Part shown: positions 13,156-24,800 of the stretch, piece after piece
How positions within the stretch are numbered: the stretch's first letter is position 1
Layout: every line of letters begins with the position of its first letter
From: Casuarius casuarius
Taxonomy: Eukaryota > Chordata > Aves > Casuariiformes > Casuariidae
NCBI GenBank assembly: GCA_003342895.1
Contig: PTFA01000042.1
Location: 2,410,716-2,474,715, forward strand
Length of the DNA: 64,000 nt
Direction of reading: 5' to 3'
Position numbers and translations under genes: made by a program
Notes under the pieces: model-generated
The model's database searches: none
The model's input: the letters and a program-made list of their open reading frames with translations, nothing else
Told to the model about the DNA's origin: nothing

Positions 13156-14389
13156 AAGAAGGCACAGTTGCTTTCTGGTTGTATTTAAATGCAGGCTCCA
13201 GATTCTCACAGGAGCACGTTGCAAGGCAATACCTGGCATGATAACATACGAAGGAAGGCTACTTAAAAGAAGGTCTAGTTATTTTTTGCCCAGGGTCATG
13301 ATGTTTCCTCTTACAGCTGTATGCTAGTTATATGGATACAGGCCTTTGCACTACCTTGCTACAGGCTTGCATCCTAACAGTGTTTGTTGCAGCCCAAAGA
13401 CTACTTGGGAACATTTTTCAGAAACTAGGTAGCTACTGAGATGAAATCTTGCTTCATGGGTACTTTTAAGAAACGGTGCAAGACTGTCAGGGCTCTGCTA
13501 GTTTCAGGGGGTCAGTGGTGCTCGGGGTATTTATTCGTGGTTCCTTTCATAAGCTGGACTTAGAGAAGCAGAGCCCGGTGCCTTGTTCTGACTGCAGCCA
13601 TGCTGCGCGCGCTGTGCCGTGGCTAGCAAACGTGGCTGCTCGGTGGCCACCAGCTGCACCTGCCAGCAGGTCCAGCTTGGCAGGGCGGCCCAAAGTACTC
13701 TGCCCCTGCTCGCCTCTCACTAGTCTCCTACTCCTGACCGAGTGTGCGTGGTGCCAATGCTCTTGGCTCTCCCATGTCACTCTTACAAAAGTCAAAGCTA
13801 GATGGGCACCGGGATGCAGTAAGAGGTGGCCAGTGGGCACTGCAGCTCAGTGGCTCAGGTTTGACCCCAAATACTCAAGCAGTGCTCAGAGATATTGAGC
13901 TGCACCTCCTGCCTGATGTACCATGATGGGCATTGCACGGACCCCATGGCTTCCTCTGATCAAAGCTGGTCAGAGCGTAGACTCAGCCACTTGCTGCACT
14001 CTGTGAAAACCAGCATGGGGGCTGGCCGGTTGATGGAGGGGGGACCCCTGCCCACAATCTGCTCCCCAGCTGCACTGCCACACTGGGAAGAGCCGGGAGA
14101 CCAGGGACCCTTGCCCGCAGGTGGGAGATGTTGCTTCAGGGCTTGCGAGTCCAAGACTGGTGGGAAGCAGAGGGCAGGCAGGGTGTCTGGAGAGCTGCAA
14201 GGATGGAGCTGGAGAAGCAAGGGCAGGAATGGGCCAGGGTGGCTTTGGGGTGGCACCAGGTGCTCACCACGCGGGCCCAGCCAGCCTCTGAAACCAGGCC
14301 CAAACTTTCTGACAACCCTTTGCAAACTCTCCAGAAGTGCTGAGTGCTGCTTCTACCCGGGATTTGAAGGACGCCGCTCAGGGTAGGAA

Positions 14390-14698
14390 CATCAGGGTTT
14401 TGTGCACGACTCCCACCGCCTCCTCCAGTGCCAGGAACCGCCGGAATAACGGGGAAGCACTCCCCGAGGGGGCGGAGGTCCGCAGCAGAGGAGGGGGGCA
14501 CGGCGCCCGCTGCCCCGGCGCCCTGCGGGGCCGCGGGGGAGGAGGAGCACCTGCACCTGCGGCTCCCGCCCTCTTTCGCTCGCAGCCCGGCCCCACACCC
14601 CCGCCGTGCGCAGGCGCGGCCGCGGCTGTCCCCGCCGTCGGTGTCCGGCGTGGCGGCAGTGCTGGTGCCCGCGGCTGCGCTGCCCGGTGCGGCTCGGC
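14390..14698 (+). promoter_or_regulatory. CLIC6: CLIC6 CpG-island promoter and 5' UTR
   Basis: Composition jumps to very high GC and CpG from about 14430 and stays so through the first coding exon to about 15860. No TATA box is evident, as expected of a CpG-island promoter with dispersed starts. The ATG at 14699 is the first in its frame near the island and has G at -3 and G at +4. The exact transcription start cannot be read from the sequence. Confidence 0.65.
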
Positions 14699-15889
14699 AT
14701 GGCGGAGAGCCCGAGGCAGCGCGGCGGCAGCCCCGTCCCGCCGCGAGGAGGCAACGGGGNNNNNNNNNNNNNNNNNNNNNNNNNNNNNNNNNNNNNNNNN
14801 NNNNNNNNNNNNNNNNNNNNNNNNNNNNNNNNNNNNNNNNNNNNNNNNNNNNNNNNNNNNNNNNNNNNNNNNNNNNNNNNNNNNNNNNNNNNNNNNNNNN
14901 NNNNNNNNNNNNNNNNNNNNNNNNNNNNNNNGGGCGGCTGCCCCGAGGGGGCGGCGGAGCCCCCGGGTGGGGGGCAGCAGGCCGAGGCGGGGGCAGAGCA
15001 GCGGGACCCCAACGGGGGCGACCCGGCGGGCGCTGCCCGGCCGGGAGGGGAGGCGGCGGCGGCGGCGGGGCAGGAGGGAGACGCACCCCAGGGGTCCGCG
15101 GCGGCGGCCCCCGAGGAGGCAGCGGGGGCGGCTGACCCGGCGGGGATAGACCCCGAGGAGGCGGTGAGGGAGCCCGCCCGAGCGGGGACAGACACGGAGA
15201 AGGCGTCGGAGGAGGCCGCCCCGGCGGGGACAGACCCCCAGGAGGAAGCAGTGGCCCCAGCGGGGACAGACCCCGAGGAAGCGGCAAGGGAGGCTGCTCC
15301 GGCGGGGACAGACCCCGAGGAGGCGGCCGAGGAGGCTGCCCCGGCAGGGGTAGGCCACCAGGAGGAAGCAGTGGCCCCGCTGGGCTCAGACCCCGGGGAA
15401 GCGGCGAGGAAGGCTGCCCCGGTGGGGTCAGACCCCCAGGAGGAAACAGCGGCCCCAGCAGGGTCAGACCCCGAGGAGGCAGCAGGGGAGGCCGCCCCGG
15501 TGGGGACAGACCTCCAGGACGAAGCAGCGGCCCCGGCGGGGACAGACTCCCAGGCGGTGGCCCCGGCGGCAGGGGAGCAGGACGCTCCCCGGAGCCCCCA
15601 GGACGCGGCGGCCGCCGTCCTCGGCGGCGGGGAAGGCAACTCCGGCGGTGAGGACGCAGCCCTGGGGGTGATGGGGGCAGGAGTGGCCAGCGCAGCCCCA
15701 GAGGCAGGGGGAGGTGTGGCAGCGGTGGGGCAGCCCGATGGGTTGCCGGACCCCGAGGGCCCGAGCCTGAACGGCCTGCGGGGCCCTGCCGAGGATGAGG
15801 AGGATGGGGCGGGCTCGCCGGCTGCCCTGGAGCAGGAGGAGGACGAGGAGGAGGAGAAGCAGGAACACGACATCTCCCTCTTTGTCAAG
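14699..15889 (+). CDS. CLIC6: CLIC6 exon 1: acidic repeat extension
   Basis: 397 codons from the ATG to the donor AAG|GTAAGG, phase 0. It starts [10 protein letters not shown], then 172 N (14760-14931). It continues as Ala/Gly/Pro/Glu-rich sequence with tandem units at 15140-15565 and a very acidic stretch (E-Q-E-E-D-E-E-E-E) just before D-I-S-L-F-V-K, the start of the CLIC core. The frame stays open on both sides of the gap if 172 is its true size; the true size may differ, since gaps in GC-rich exons are often misjudged. All six frames are open over much of this exon because of its GC content, so antisense frames here are not genes. Confidence 0.93.
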
Positions 15890-18800
15890 GTAAGGTGTGG
15901 GGGGATCATCAGGGAAACCTCGGTTGGTCAACCTCCACGTGCTGGGCAGCTCCTGTGGCTAGTGGCTTTTAAATCCAGCAGGTGAAAACCCCATGTGGAT
16001 AAGGTGATTTGACTGTTAGTGCCCCACATAATCCTGCCTCTGATTTCTCATTCCTTCCCCGGTTCAGGGCAGGCAGGACAGGGACGGGCTTCCTACTTGG
16101 CCTGCTGAAGGCTGGGGTCGCCTGTCCTCTCAGCCCAGGGGACTGGTGGCACCAGCAGGACCAGAGACGCTCAGACCTGACCTGTCAAGGCGTTTTCTCC
16201 CAGAGTTTCCCCTGATGAGCTGTGGGCTGCGTTACTTGCTGTCTGTCTAGGTGCAAATGGAAAGCATGTGCCATGATCCAAGTTTTGGTGGGCTCCAGGT
16301 TTGGCGGACCCTGTGGCCTCCTCAGTGCAGCGCGTGGGACCTGGGGCATGCATGGGGATGTACCTAGCAGCATCTATTTCCAATTGCTAGCGGCAACTGC
16401 TAGGGGTTCTCAAGGGATTTTTAAGCTCTTCGGTGTAGTAAGGGTGTGGAGTGCAGCATCATAACATAATCAATACAGCTTAGGTGGAAGAAACTGGAAA
16501 ATCTCTTTAATTATGTTATTGATCATAGTTCATGCTGGAATATCTCCAAAGTTTAGCTAATTGCCCCCAGATGTAGCAGTACTGGATTCGGAAAGTCAGT
16601 AAGTAACTGTCCAACAATATAACATTATCCCTTAAAATTGTACAACTTGTGTATGCTCAGACGGCCAAGACCTTAGGTTAGATGAAAATTGCCAAAAAAA
16701 GATGAAAAATTATAATGGTCTTAAAACTAATTTCTGCTATTTTATGCAGGAGAGCTTTAGTGCTTTGTTCTCCTCTGAACCTGGACTCCCACTAAAATCA
16801 CTGGGACTGCATGTGGGAAACAGCATCCATCCACAGAGACAAAATATCAGATGAGAAATTTCTGTATGTGAAAACCATTGTGAGATCTTTTTCTTCTCTG
16901 ACCTCTCTGGATAAAATAACATGTGGAACAAGGTGGGATATTTTTTCAGAGCAGACCCAGACTTAAACTAAGGAAGCAGAAGGTATTTGGGGCATTCTCC
17001 ACTGGCAGCCATACTTCCTGTGCAAATGCTGCACCCCCCGGACTGGCCAAGGCCACTTCTTTAGTAGCCTGAATTAAGTGTGAAAGAAAAACTTGTTGCC
17101 AGTCTTCCTCTGGATGAGGAGGTAGGAGGTGGAGCAATAGCTACACATTGATTTATCCCACCTAAATGTGCACTCTTTTTTTTTTTTCCCCAAGACTTGG
17201 CTTCCATAAGTGGAAAAAAAGCTGAGGAATGCTCTGACACTTACAGATGCTTAGTGTCAAACATACTGGATAGCACCATAGTGGAAAGTTGGATATTAAT
17301 AATGTTTGATGTTGGTGAATGTGCTCCAGCCTCTCCGTAATTCAGGAATTTCCTTACAACACAGGCTGGGAGAGCTTCTGTGGTTTAAAGGTAACTTAGT
17401 ATATCAGGTTGGTCTATGTTAACTAGATGATAAGACGGAGGTTGAAATGTGTGGGGGTTTTTTTTTGTGTGTGTGTTAAGTTTATGCAGTGGAAGCTACT
17501 GTTGCTCAGCCTAGCAGTGATGATTTATGTACTTTCTGGATCACAGATCAACAGCTCCCTTTTGCACCAACACTTTTGCAACTTTCCTGTTCTTGTTTTA
17601 CGCTCACGTATTCCCCAGCTGAGTGCCAGAGTGTGGCAGGATTATACGCAAGTCGTAAGGGCTATGTTTGTAACATCAGATCTGGGTGCGCTCTTTGTAG
17701 AAGAATAACCTGGCCAAAATTAGAAGGCATAAGGATAGGAACATCTATTGTGACTTTGTAATCCAAAAATGTAAGGATTAAGCATTTTTTAATATATTTT
17801 TGAGTTAATGAGGACAGAAGAAGGAGCATTTTGATGATTGACTTAGCATTAGTAATTTCAGAATGCTTTGAAAATACTACAGCCACTTTTCTAATGATTT
17901 CACTGGAGGAGTATTACAAAGCTTGAACATTTTATCTCACCCAGAACTAGATTTTTTTTTTTTTTTTAAAGTTTGAGATTGATGAGAGTTTCTCCACTTT
18001 GATGCAAGAAAAAAAGCCTACTGGAGAGCTCAGCATCTCTTCACTCCTCAAACTGTGCAGTGCTGGGAGGTGGGAAGCACCTCTCTCCTGCTCTTGGGCA
18101 AGTTCATGCTGCTCTCGCTGTCACCTGGAGACAGTCTCACTGTCCCAGGCATGGGGCTCCTTGCTGAGCAATTGCTAAAACTCAAGGGTTAAGGAAACAA
18201 GGTAGGCAATCAAACTGAATGCAGACATTTCTGTTCCAGCCTGAAACACCTTCCTTCACATGCGTGTTTCCAATACGCATGTAACCAACTCGCTCATGCT
18301 CTTATTATACCACTATTACACTCCTGCCTATTATCTCTTACATGCTTTCGAGATGTTGACACCCACCTGTGCTGTGCAAGTGCCACTGAAGGGTGTCTTT
18401 GACTCCTCTGTTGCATTTCTGAGCAAGCACCATTTGTACTTTCTCCTGTACAGCTGGGGGGATTCGCTGCAAATGCACTAGTCATCACCTCGCTCATCTT
18501 CCTCAAACCTCTACTTAAAACTCTTCCCTTCTGCAAAGCCACTGGAAACTGCTAACAAGTATGGCCTCAGGTTCCTTGTAGTCCCAGTTTCTGTTCGTTT
18601 CATCAGCCTGTTGATTTTTGCCTTAGTTGTAAGTGGACAAGGTGGGGATTGCCTGCCTGTTATCCGTGCCTCTGTGCACAGTGCTTGTCAGAGAGGAAGT
18701 GCGTCCCATGATTTGGTAGCACAATACAAAAATAGAGCATAGAATAGAAGTAGACCCCATAATAGGAGAAAACTCGCAAGAAAATAAGGTAGTGGTAGTC

Positions 18801-21800
18801 AGAATGATGCTCACTGTTTCCATGTTAGGAGTGTTACATTAGACTTGGCTGATATTGCAATACTTGCCAGTCTTTCAGTAATAAAGTTTCAGAGGATAAC
18901 AAACAAGTGTCACCTTCAAAAAGAAAGTGAGACTTTTCTGGATATAACTATTTGATGATAGTCACAACTTTTGTATAGTTATAAACACTTGTTTTTACCA
19001 TTGTTGACCGTGAGCTTGTCCTTTCTAATTTAGAAATTTGTTCTCTTCTGCTTCCTGCTGCTTTGCATTGGGTTGTTTCACTTTGCATACATGTATTTGA
19101 ATATTGTGAATATCATGTTGCCTCGTGCTTCCCACTGTGAGGTGGGTGGTGAAGTTTCTGCTACATCCAAGGAAGTGGACATTGGGAAATGTACTTTTGA
19201 GCTGCTTTGGGCTGCTAAGCAGTGTGGGGTAGTTTGAACTCGGACACCTAGGGCTCAGGATGCAGATCTGGTGCTGAGATACTCTATCCGTTAGCAGGAA
19301 TTTCCTTCTGGACTAGCTGCTGAATACCACACAGCCTATGCTAAGGCATCTCAAAAGACAGTAGACATCCATTTTTAGGCAATTGATCTGTGCTCAAAAT
19401 GAAGCTGAACTATGTAAGACTCCTTGAGCAAGACCGTATCAAAATCAAAAAGGCTTCTCAAGACTCCTACTTGATTTCTACTTTCTCATGACACAATCTG
19501 CACTGTATATTGCCTTTAGATAGTGTTGCTTGGTGTTTCTAGCATTTCAAAGTCAAATGTTTGCAAAGGGCATCTAGATACACTTTCCGATTGCTCTTTG
19601 GTAATTCCACAAAGCTTATCTGGCACCTTGAGCAGGACACCTTGGGGATGTTGAAGCTTGCTAGCTGGTTGTCTTCTAAGGTTAATGGTATGTGTATGTT
19701 ACCCTCCCCACCCCCTCCGCCAGAGCCTTTTATTTTTCAGAAAATGTCTGTTAAATGCTCAAAGTTTATCTTACTGTTTGAATATAATGGAACTGTAGTC
19801 AAAATTACTCAAAAAANTTTTTTAACAATCAAAACCTTAAAAATTTATATAGGATGTAAAATTCCATTTCTAAATTAAACAAAAAACTTTCCTACCTGTC
19901 AGTTTTATATTTTCTTACAGACATAAAACTTAAACACCAGAGCTGCAACTACAATTTTCATCATTCCAAAGGTTTCTAGGGATAATAATTCAGCTGTAAG
20001 TGCTGAGTGCCAACACTCAGCCAACCAACCCAATTTGAATATGAGGTCTTCTGAGATTATTCCCCTTCCAAGGCAGGTCTTGCTTACATTTTGGGTTAAA
20101 TGGCATATAGTAAAAGCTGCCCATGAGCCTAAGGTAAGAGATTTTATCCAGTGAAAAGCAGTAGGCTTTATCTAATCTTTGCGACATTCTTGAACTCTAA
20201 TTGAAAGTCATTTATTTCATTCAGGGACTTCTTTCATTCCTACCAGGGAACAAAGTTTTTAAGTGATTCCAGATTCTGTTATGTTCTGATAAAAATGAGG
20301 TTACTTTACTGATGCAGTTTCCTTGCACCATTCTTGAGATGTGCTTGACTGACTTGATATACTTAGAGATGTGCTGAATTATCAAAAGTGCTGATAAACA
20401 AGAAGGTAAAAATGTCAGAAGCCTTGCTGTGACTAGAGACACAGAAAATAACAAGTGCTTGCATCCGCGTCTCCAAACTGTGCCATCACAGTTGACTTAT
20501 CCAGCTTCAATGGTAACGTGTGTTACATGCTATGGAACAAGAAAAAAATTTCATTTTCTGTGATGTGATGGAGCTGTGCTTTGTACATAACTTATATTTA
20601 AAGTAAAAATGGACTATTCTAAAACTGAACCTCTAGACTTTGAATACTGTAGCTATGAAGTCTGTGGAAAGCAGGAGCTCAAATCTCTAGAAAATCCTCA
20701 TAGCCTGCATGCCTATTCAGTGGACTCTGTTCTGTACCTGAAGCTTGACGTAAACATTCAGAGTAAAATCACCGAGGAAGTATTTATGCTTCAGTTTTGG
20801 ATTTTTGCTCATTGGTGCAATCAGTCTGTAAATCAGTTAGATAAGTATGGTTTGTAAGGAGAATAGCTGACGTTCTTTATCGAATGAAAGTAATGTGTGT
20901 TTACTCTTNGTTTTTAATACGGCTTTGCTGTAGGAACTCAGAATTCAGATGACCTCAGGAGGGCGAAAGTAGAGATTTGTATACATGGAGTTATACTACC
21001 CTGGTATTTATGGATTAAAAGAGGTTTGGGGAGAAGCTTAGGTACTGGAGCAGAGCATGAGCACTGCATAGCCTAAATCTACTGAAACCAGAATCAAACT
21101 GAACCCAGTTGTGACTGAGCCCTGTTGGGGCTGTAGAGCTGCCCAGCAAAATCAGAATAGTCCCCCTTTGCTGGCTGCTGATTAATAGCTTATAGCTTGT
21201 GTGGCTTGTATGGTGATTTTGGTTCCTTGAATATGTACAGCTATGCACAGAGTACCAAACTGGTGGAGGCCAGGATGGGTGTTAGTTAAAACACATTATG
21301 CAGTTCTGTTCCCAAGGCTGTCTTGCAAAGCAGGAAACGGGCTAACTTCCCACGGGTATTTGCCCTCTCTCAGCTATTTTGTCAGCAGGAATATGGCAAT
21401 TTAGGGTTCCCTAATACAGCTTAAGAGGAACTGGCATTATGAATTCCTTTCATAACTCTTCAGTTTGTTGTGTGGGCCTTGTGCACCTGCAGCAGTTTTT
21501 CTGGGAGCTGAGTATTCTTTCAGCATTTTTCTTCTTTTAATAAAATTGTTCTTGGGAGACTTTTGTTTAAAAGGCAACAATCTCAGCCCTTTTCTCAAAA
21601 AGCTGTGCAAATTTTCTGGATGTATAATCTTTTTCGGTTTTACCTGTCTATGCTTTCCTTTTTGGCAGTTCAGGTTCTCAACTTCTCAAAGCTTAGACTT
21701 CTACAAAGAAATAAATTCCTTGGAGCCACTCACTAAACTTTAAAAGCTACCCCAAAATTATTTTTGCAGCTTTGCTCCTGGAGTCATGCTTAATGGAGCA

Positions 21801-24800
21801 GCACTGTTCTGTTTACTTATGCTAATAGCAGTTTTGACAACTTACAGTCCAAATCCTGTTCCAGAAACACTCCAACCTCAGAATTATAGAGATGCACATA
21901 AATGATCACAAATGTGAAGTTACGCCTAACCTTTGATTATTTTGGTAGGATCTAGTCATACTTCTCGCGGCCACCTTTTTGTCCATGCTTTGGAAGTCCT
22001 AAAACTGTGTATGCCCAGAATGTTATACCAGTCTTAGACATCTGCGCTATTGTCCAGGCTTATTTTAGGCAAAAAAGTTTTTAAATAGAGTAAAAAACAG
22101 AGTAAATGTCTTCAAAACTATGTTCCTATAACTTTTTCTATTTCTATTTACTCTGAGTGCACTGATTCACTAAAGCACCTCACTATGTGTTTTACTTTAA
22201 GCATAGGCTTAAAGTCACGTGACATTTAAGCCCTTTGCTAAACAGGGGTTACTTTCCTGATTCAGTCCTAGAGCATGTCTTGTATTTCTTGCTCTCTGCA
22301 ACCCACGGGGACTTTCCACAAGATCATCCTGCTGCCCAAAATTCAAGCATACAGCTCTTGTTCACTGAGTTCTCTTGTCTTTATAAGGAGACTGATCTTA
22401 CGTTCTTTACAAACCAGGGGCAAAGATGAAAGTTTTCCTTATTTGCGTCCTGTCTTTGGTCCCTGGTTGTCAGAAGTGAACCTTCATTTTATAAATGCTG
22501 TTGGATGGCTGCATCTTTACAAATTTTGACAAGTTGCTTTAGAAATTGTGACAACTGCTGTAGTAGGTGATTATCACGCAACTTGTGCTTGGGAATTTTC
22601 ATGCTGTCTGTCTAATTTGAGGCTTGATTCATACTTTCAAATAGATGAGTATAAAACCAGTATACAGCACTCCTCTGGCATTCACAAATCTAAAACATTA
22701 GAGTGTGATGAGTGAGTTTCTGAGGGAGGGAAGGAAAGGGGGTTGGCCAATATTTAATTCATTAAAAAATATAACTGTAGTTCATGAAAACTATTAATGA
22801 ATTCAAATCAGATTTTGCAAGTCATCTTGATTGCGTAAAGGATTAAGTTTTTGTTGTGGTGTTTTTTTTGGTTTTTTGGGGGTTTTTTTGAGGAAATATT
22901 ACCTGTCAATCTTTGGTCTAGATTTAGGCACTGTTCACAAAATGACGACGTTGCTTGGAACATAAGCAGAAGATTAGTGTGCATCCTTCACCCAAGCAAG
23001 TGCCATAGAGACAGAGATACAGAGTTATTCCTGCTCTCTCTCTGACACCATCAATATTTAATAATAGCTGCAAAGTGAGAGAAGACAGCATCAGAAAGAT
23101 GAAATGTGAGGAGCTAGGAATACCCAGCAGCCTTATGGTTAGGCAAGGTATGGTTCATGTGCTGTTTTTTTCAGCCCNTGGCTGCTGCTGATTCTGGGAT
23201 TTGTTGTGGTCTAAGACAAGCTACCGTGTGCTTTGAGAAAACAAAATATGGTGGGCATGGAAAAGATAAAGAGGTACTGTGTCCCCTTCCCTTGTGGGTG
23301 TTATAAATGCTGCTCAGTCCATTTGAGAATCCATATTTTGCTTTTATTAAACTGCCTACCAGCAAAAATAAATCTTTCTTTCATTTCATTGACCAAAAAC
23401 TTCCGGTTTGATTTGTCAGATATCCTTAATCCTAAAACAACCTTTTTTTCCTATGTGTTTTTCCATTTGAAATAAGTTATTTCCAGAACTTTGCTGCCCT
23501 GTTTGTAGGAAGAGGATTAGGCAATCTTATGGTCGCTTGCCCGCCACAAACAATTGCACCTTTTGGGGCACTTCACCTTTACGGGCCCCAGCCCAGGTTA
23601 GCCATCAGAGGGACACTGTGTTTCTGCATTTCTTACAGTCTTGTGCTCTTTGTTGTAAGGATCCATGCAAAATTCTATTTATGGTTATTCATTAAAATAT
23701 AGTTTAATTATAGTGAAGCAGAAGTGGTAATGGAAATTATTAATATGACTATACGGTTTTAGGATGTTTATCTCAGATGAAGTCACTTTGAACTGATGGC
23801 TGTCTACCTTTTAGCAAGGAATAGACCTTGCTCTTCAGAGGTTATAATCTTAGCAAAAGGAAATACTTCATGTATTTTATAGAAGGGGATCTGAAGCATG
23901 GAGATTTACTCATGTTCCATCGCTGATTGTATTCTCTGTATCTTAACTTTTGAGCCAAAGCTAATTCTCCCTTGAAAAGATCCTCTTGCTCCTTTTAAAA
24001 AGTAAGAAATTGCATGTTCCTTGGGCTCTCACCAAGGAGGATAACTAAATGCCATATGAAGGTTACATGATTATTTTCTTGCTCTGATAATGAAATGTCA
24101 CGCCATGATAAGGAGTTATATGCATTTCCATTCACAGCCTCTGATTATTTACTGATAAAAGACTGAGCAAGTTGAATGATTGCCTTCCAGTTGCTTTCAA
24201 TAACGTCAGCCTTGTCAGCACTAAAGGAAGCTGTTTTAATTCCTAAATAAAAGTATGTAGTTTCTCAAACCAAACAATGGCAGTTTGTGTAGTATATCAT
24301 CTTAAATTGCTGTCTGAGACCTACTTAGCAAAAAATGTTCATGCAACTATTGTATGCAAATGAAGAACATGAGTCTTTGCTGGAGAACTGTGTGATGTAC
24401 CATGTGTATGTGTGTGAGGTGGAAAGCTTCAGATTCTTGTGACAAGACCTATAGGAAATGGACCTTTTCAGCCGCAAATTTGTTCTCTATCGTTGGGCGC
24501 CCTTCCTTTGGGGGGGAAGCTGTTGTTCACACTGCTGGATGGTGCAGTTTTGTGGGGTTTCTTTTCTTCTTTTAGTTTTTACATACATATATACACACAC
24601 CCACACACACACGTATACATATGCATATACACATATAGGTGTGTGTATGTGTGTATATATATATATATATAAAAATATATATATAGCTAGCTTAAGAAGG
24701 CAAAGTTACTTTTCTCCTTTTCTCTCTACAGCAATGTTTATAGGGAAGCCTCACAGCCAGGCAGAGGTGGCCAGGAGGTATTTCCCACTTCATTCTTTTT

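Noticed and set aside
14392..15909. Very long minus-strand open frames opposite CLIC6 exon 1
   Set aside because: Shadows of a GC-rich repetitive exon; nearly all six frames are open here, and the + strand frame alone leads into the CLIC core with a good donor.
20609..20857. 82-codon + strand frame with ATG in intron 1
   Set aside because: Composition looks fairly protein-like, but there is no promoter, no splice site and no recognisable motif; a chance frame is the simpler reading.
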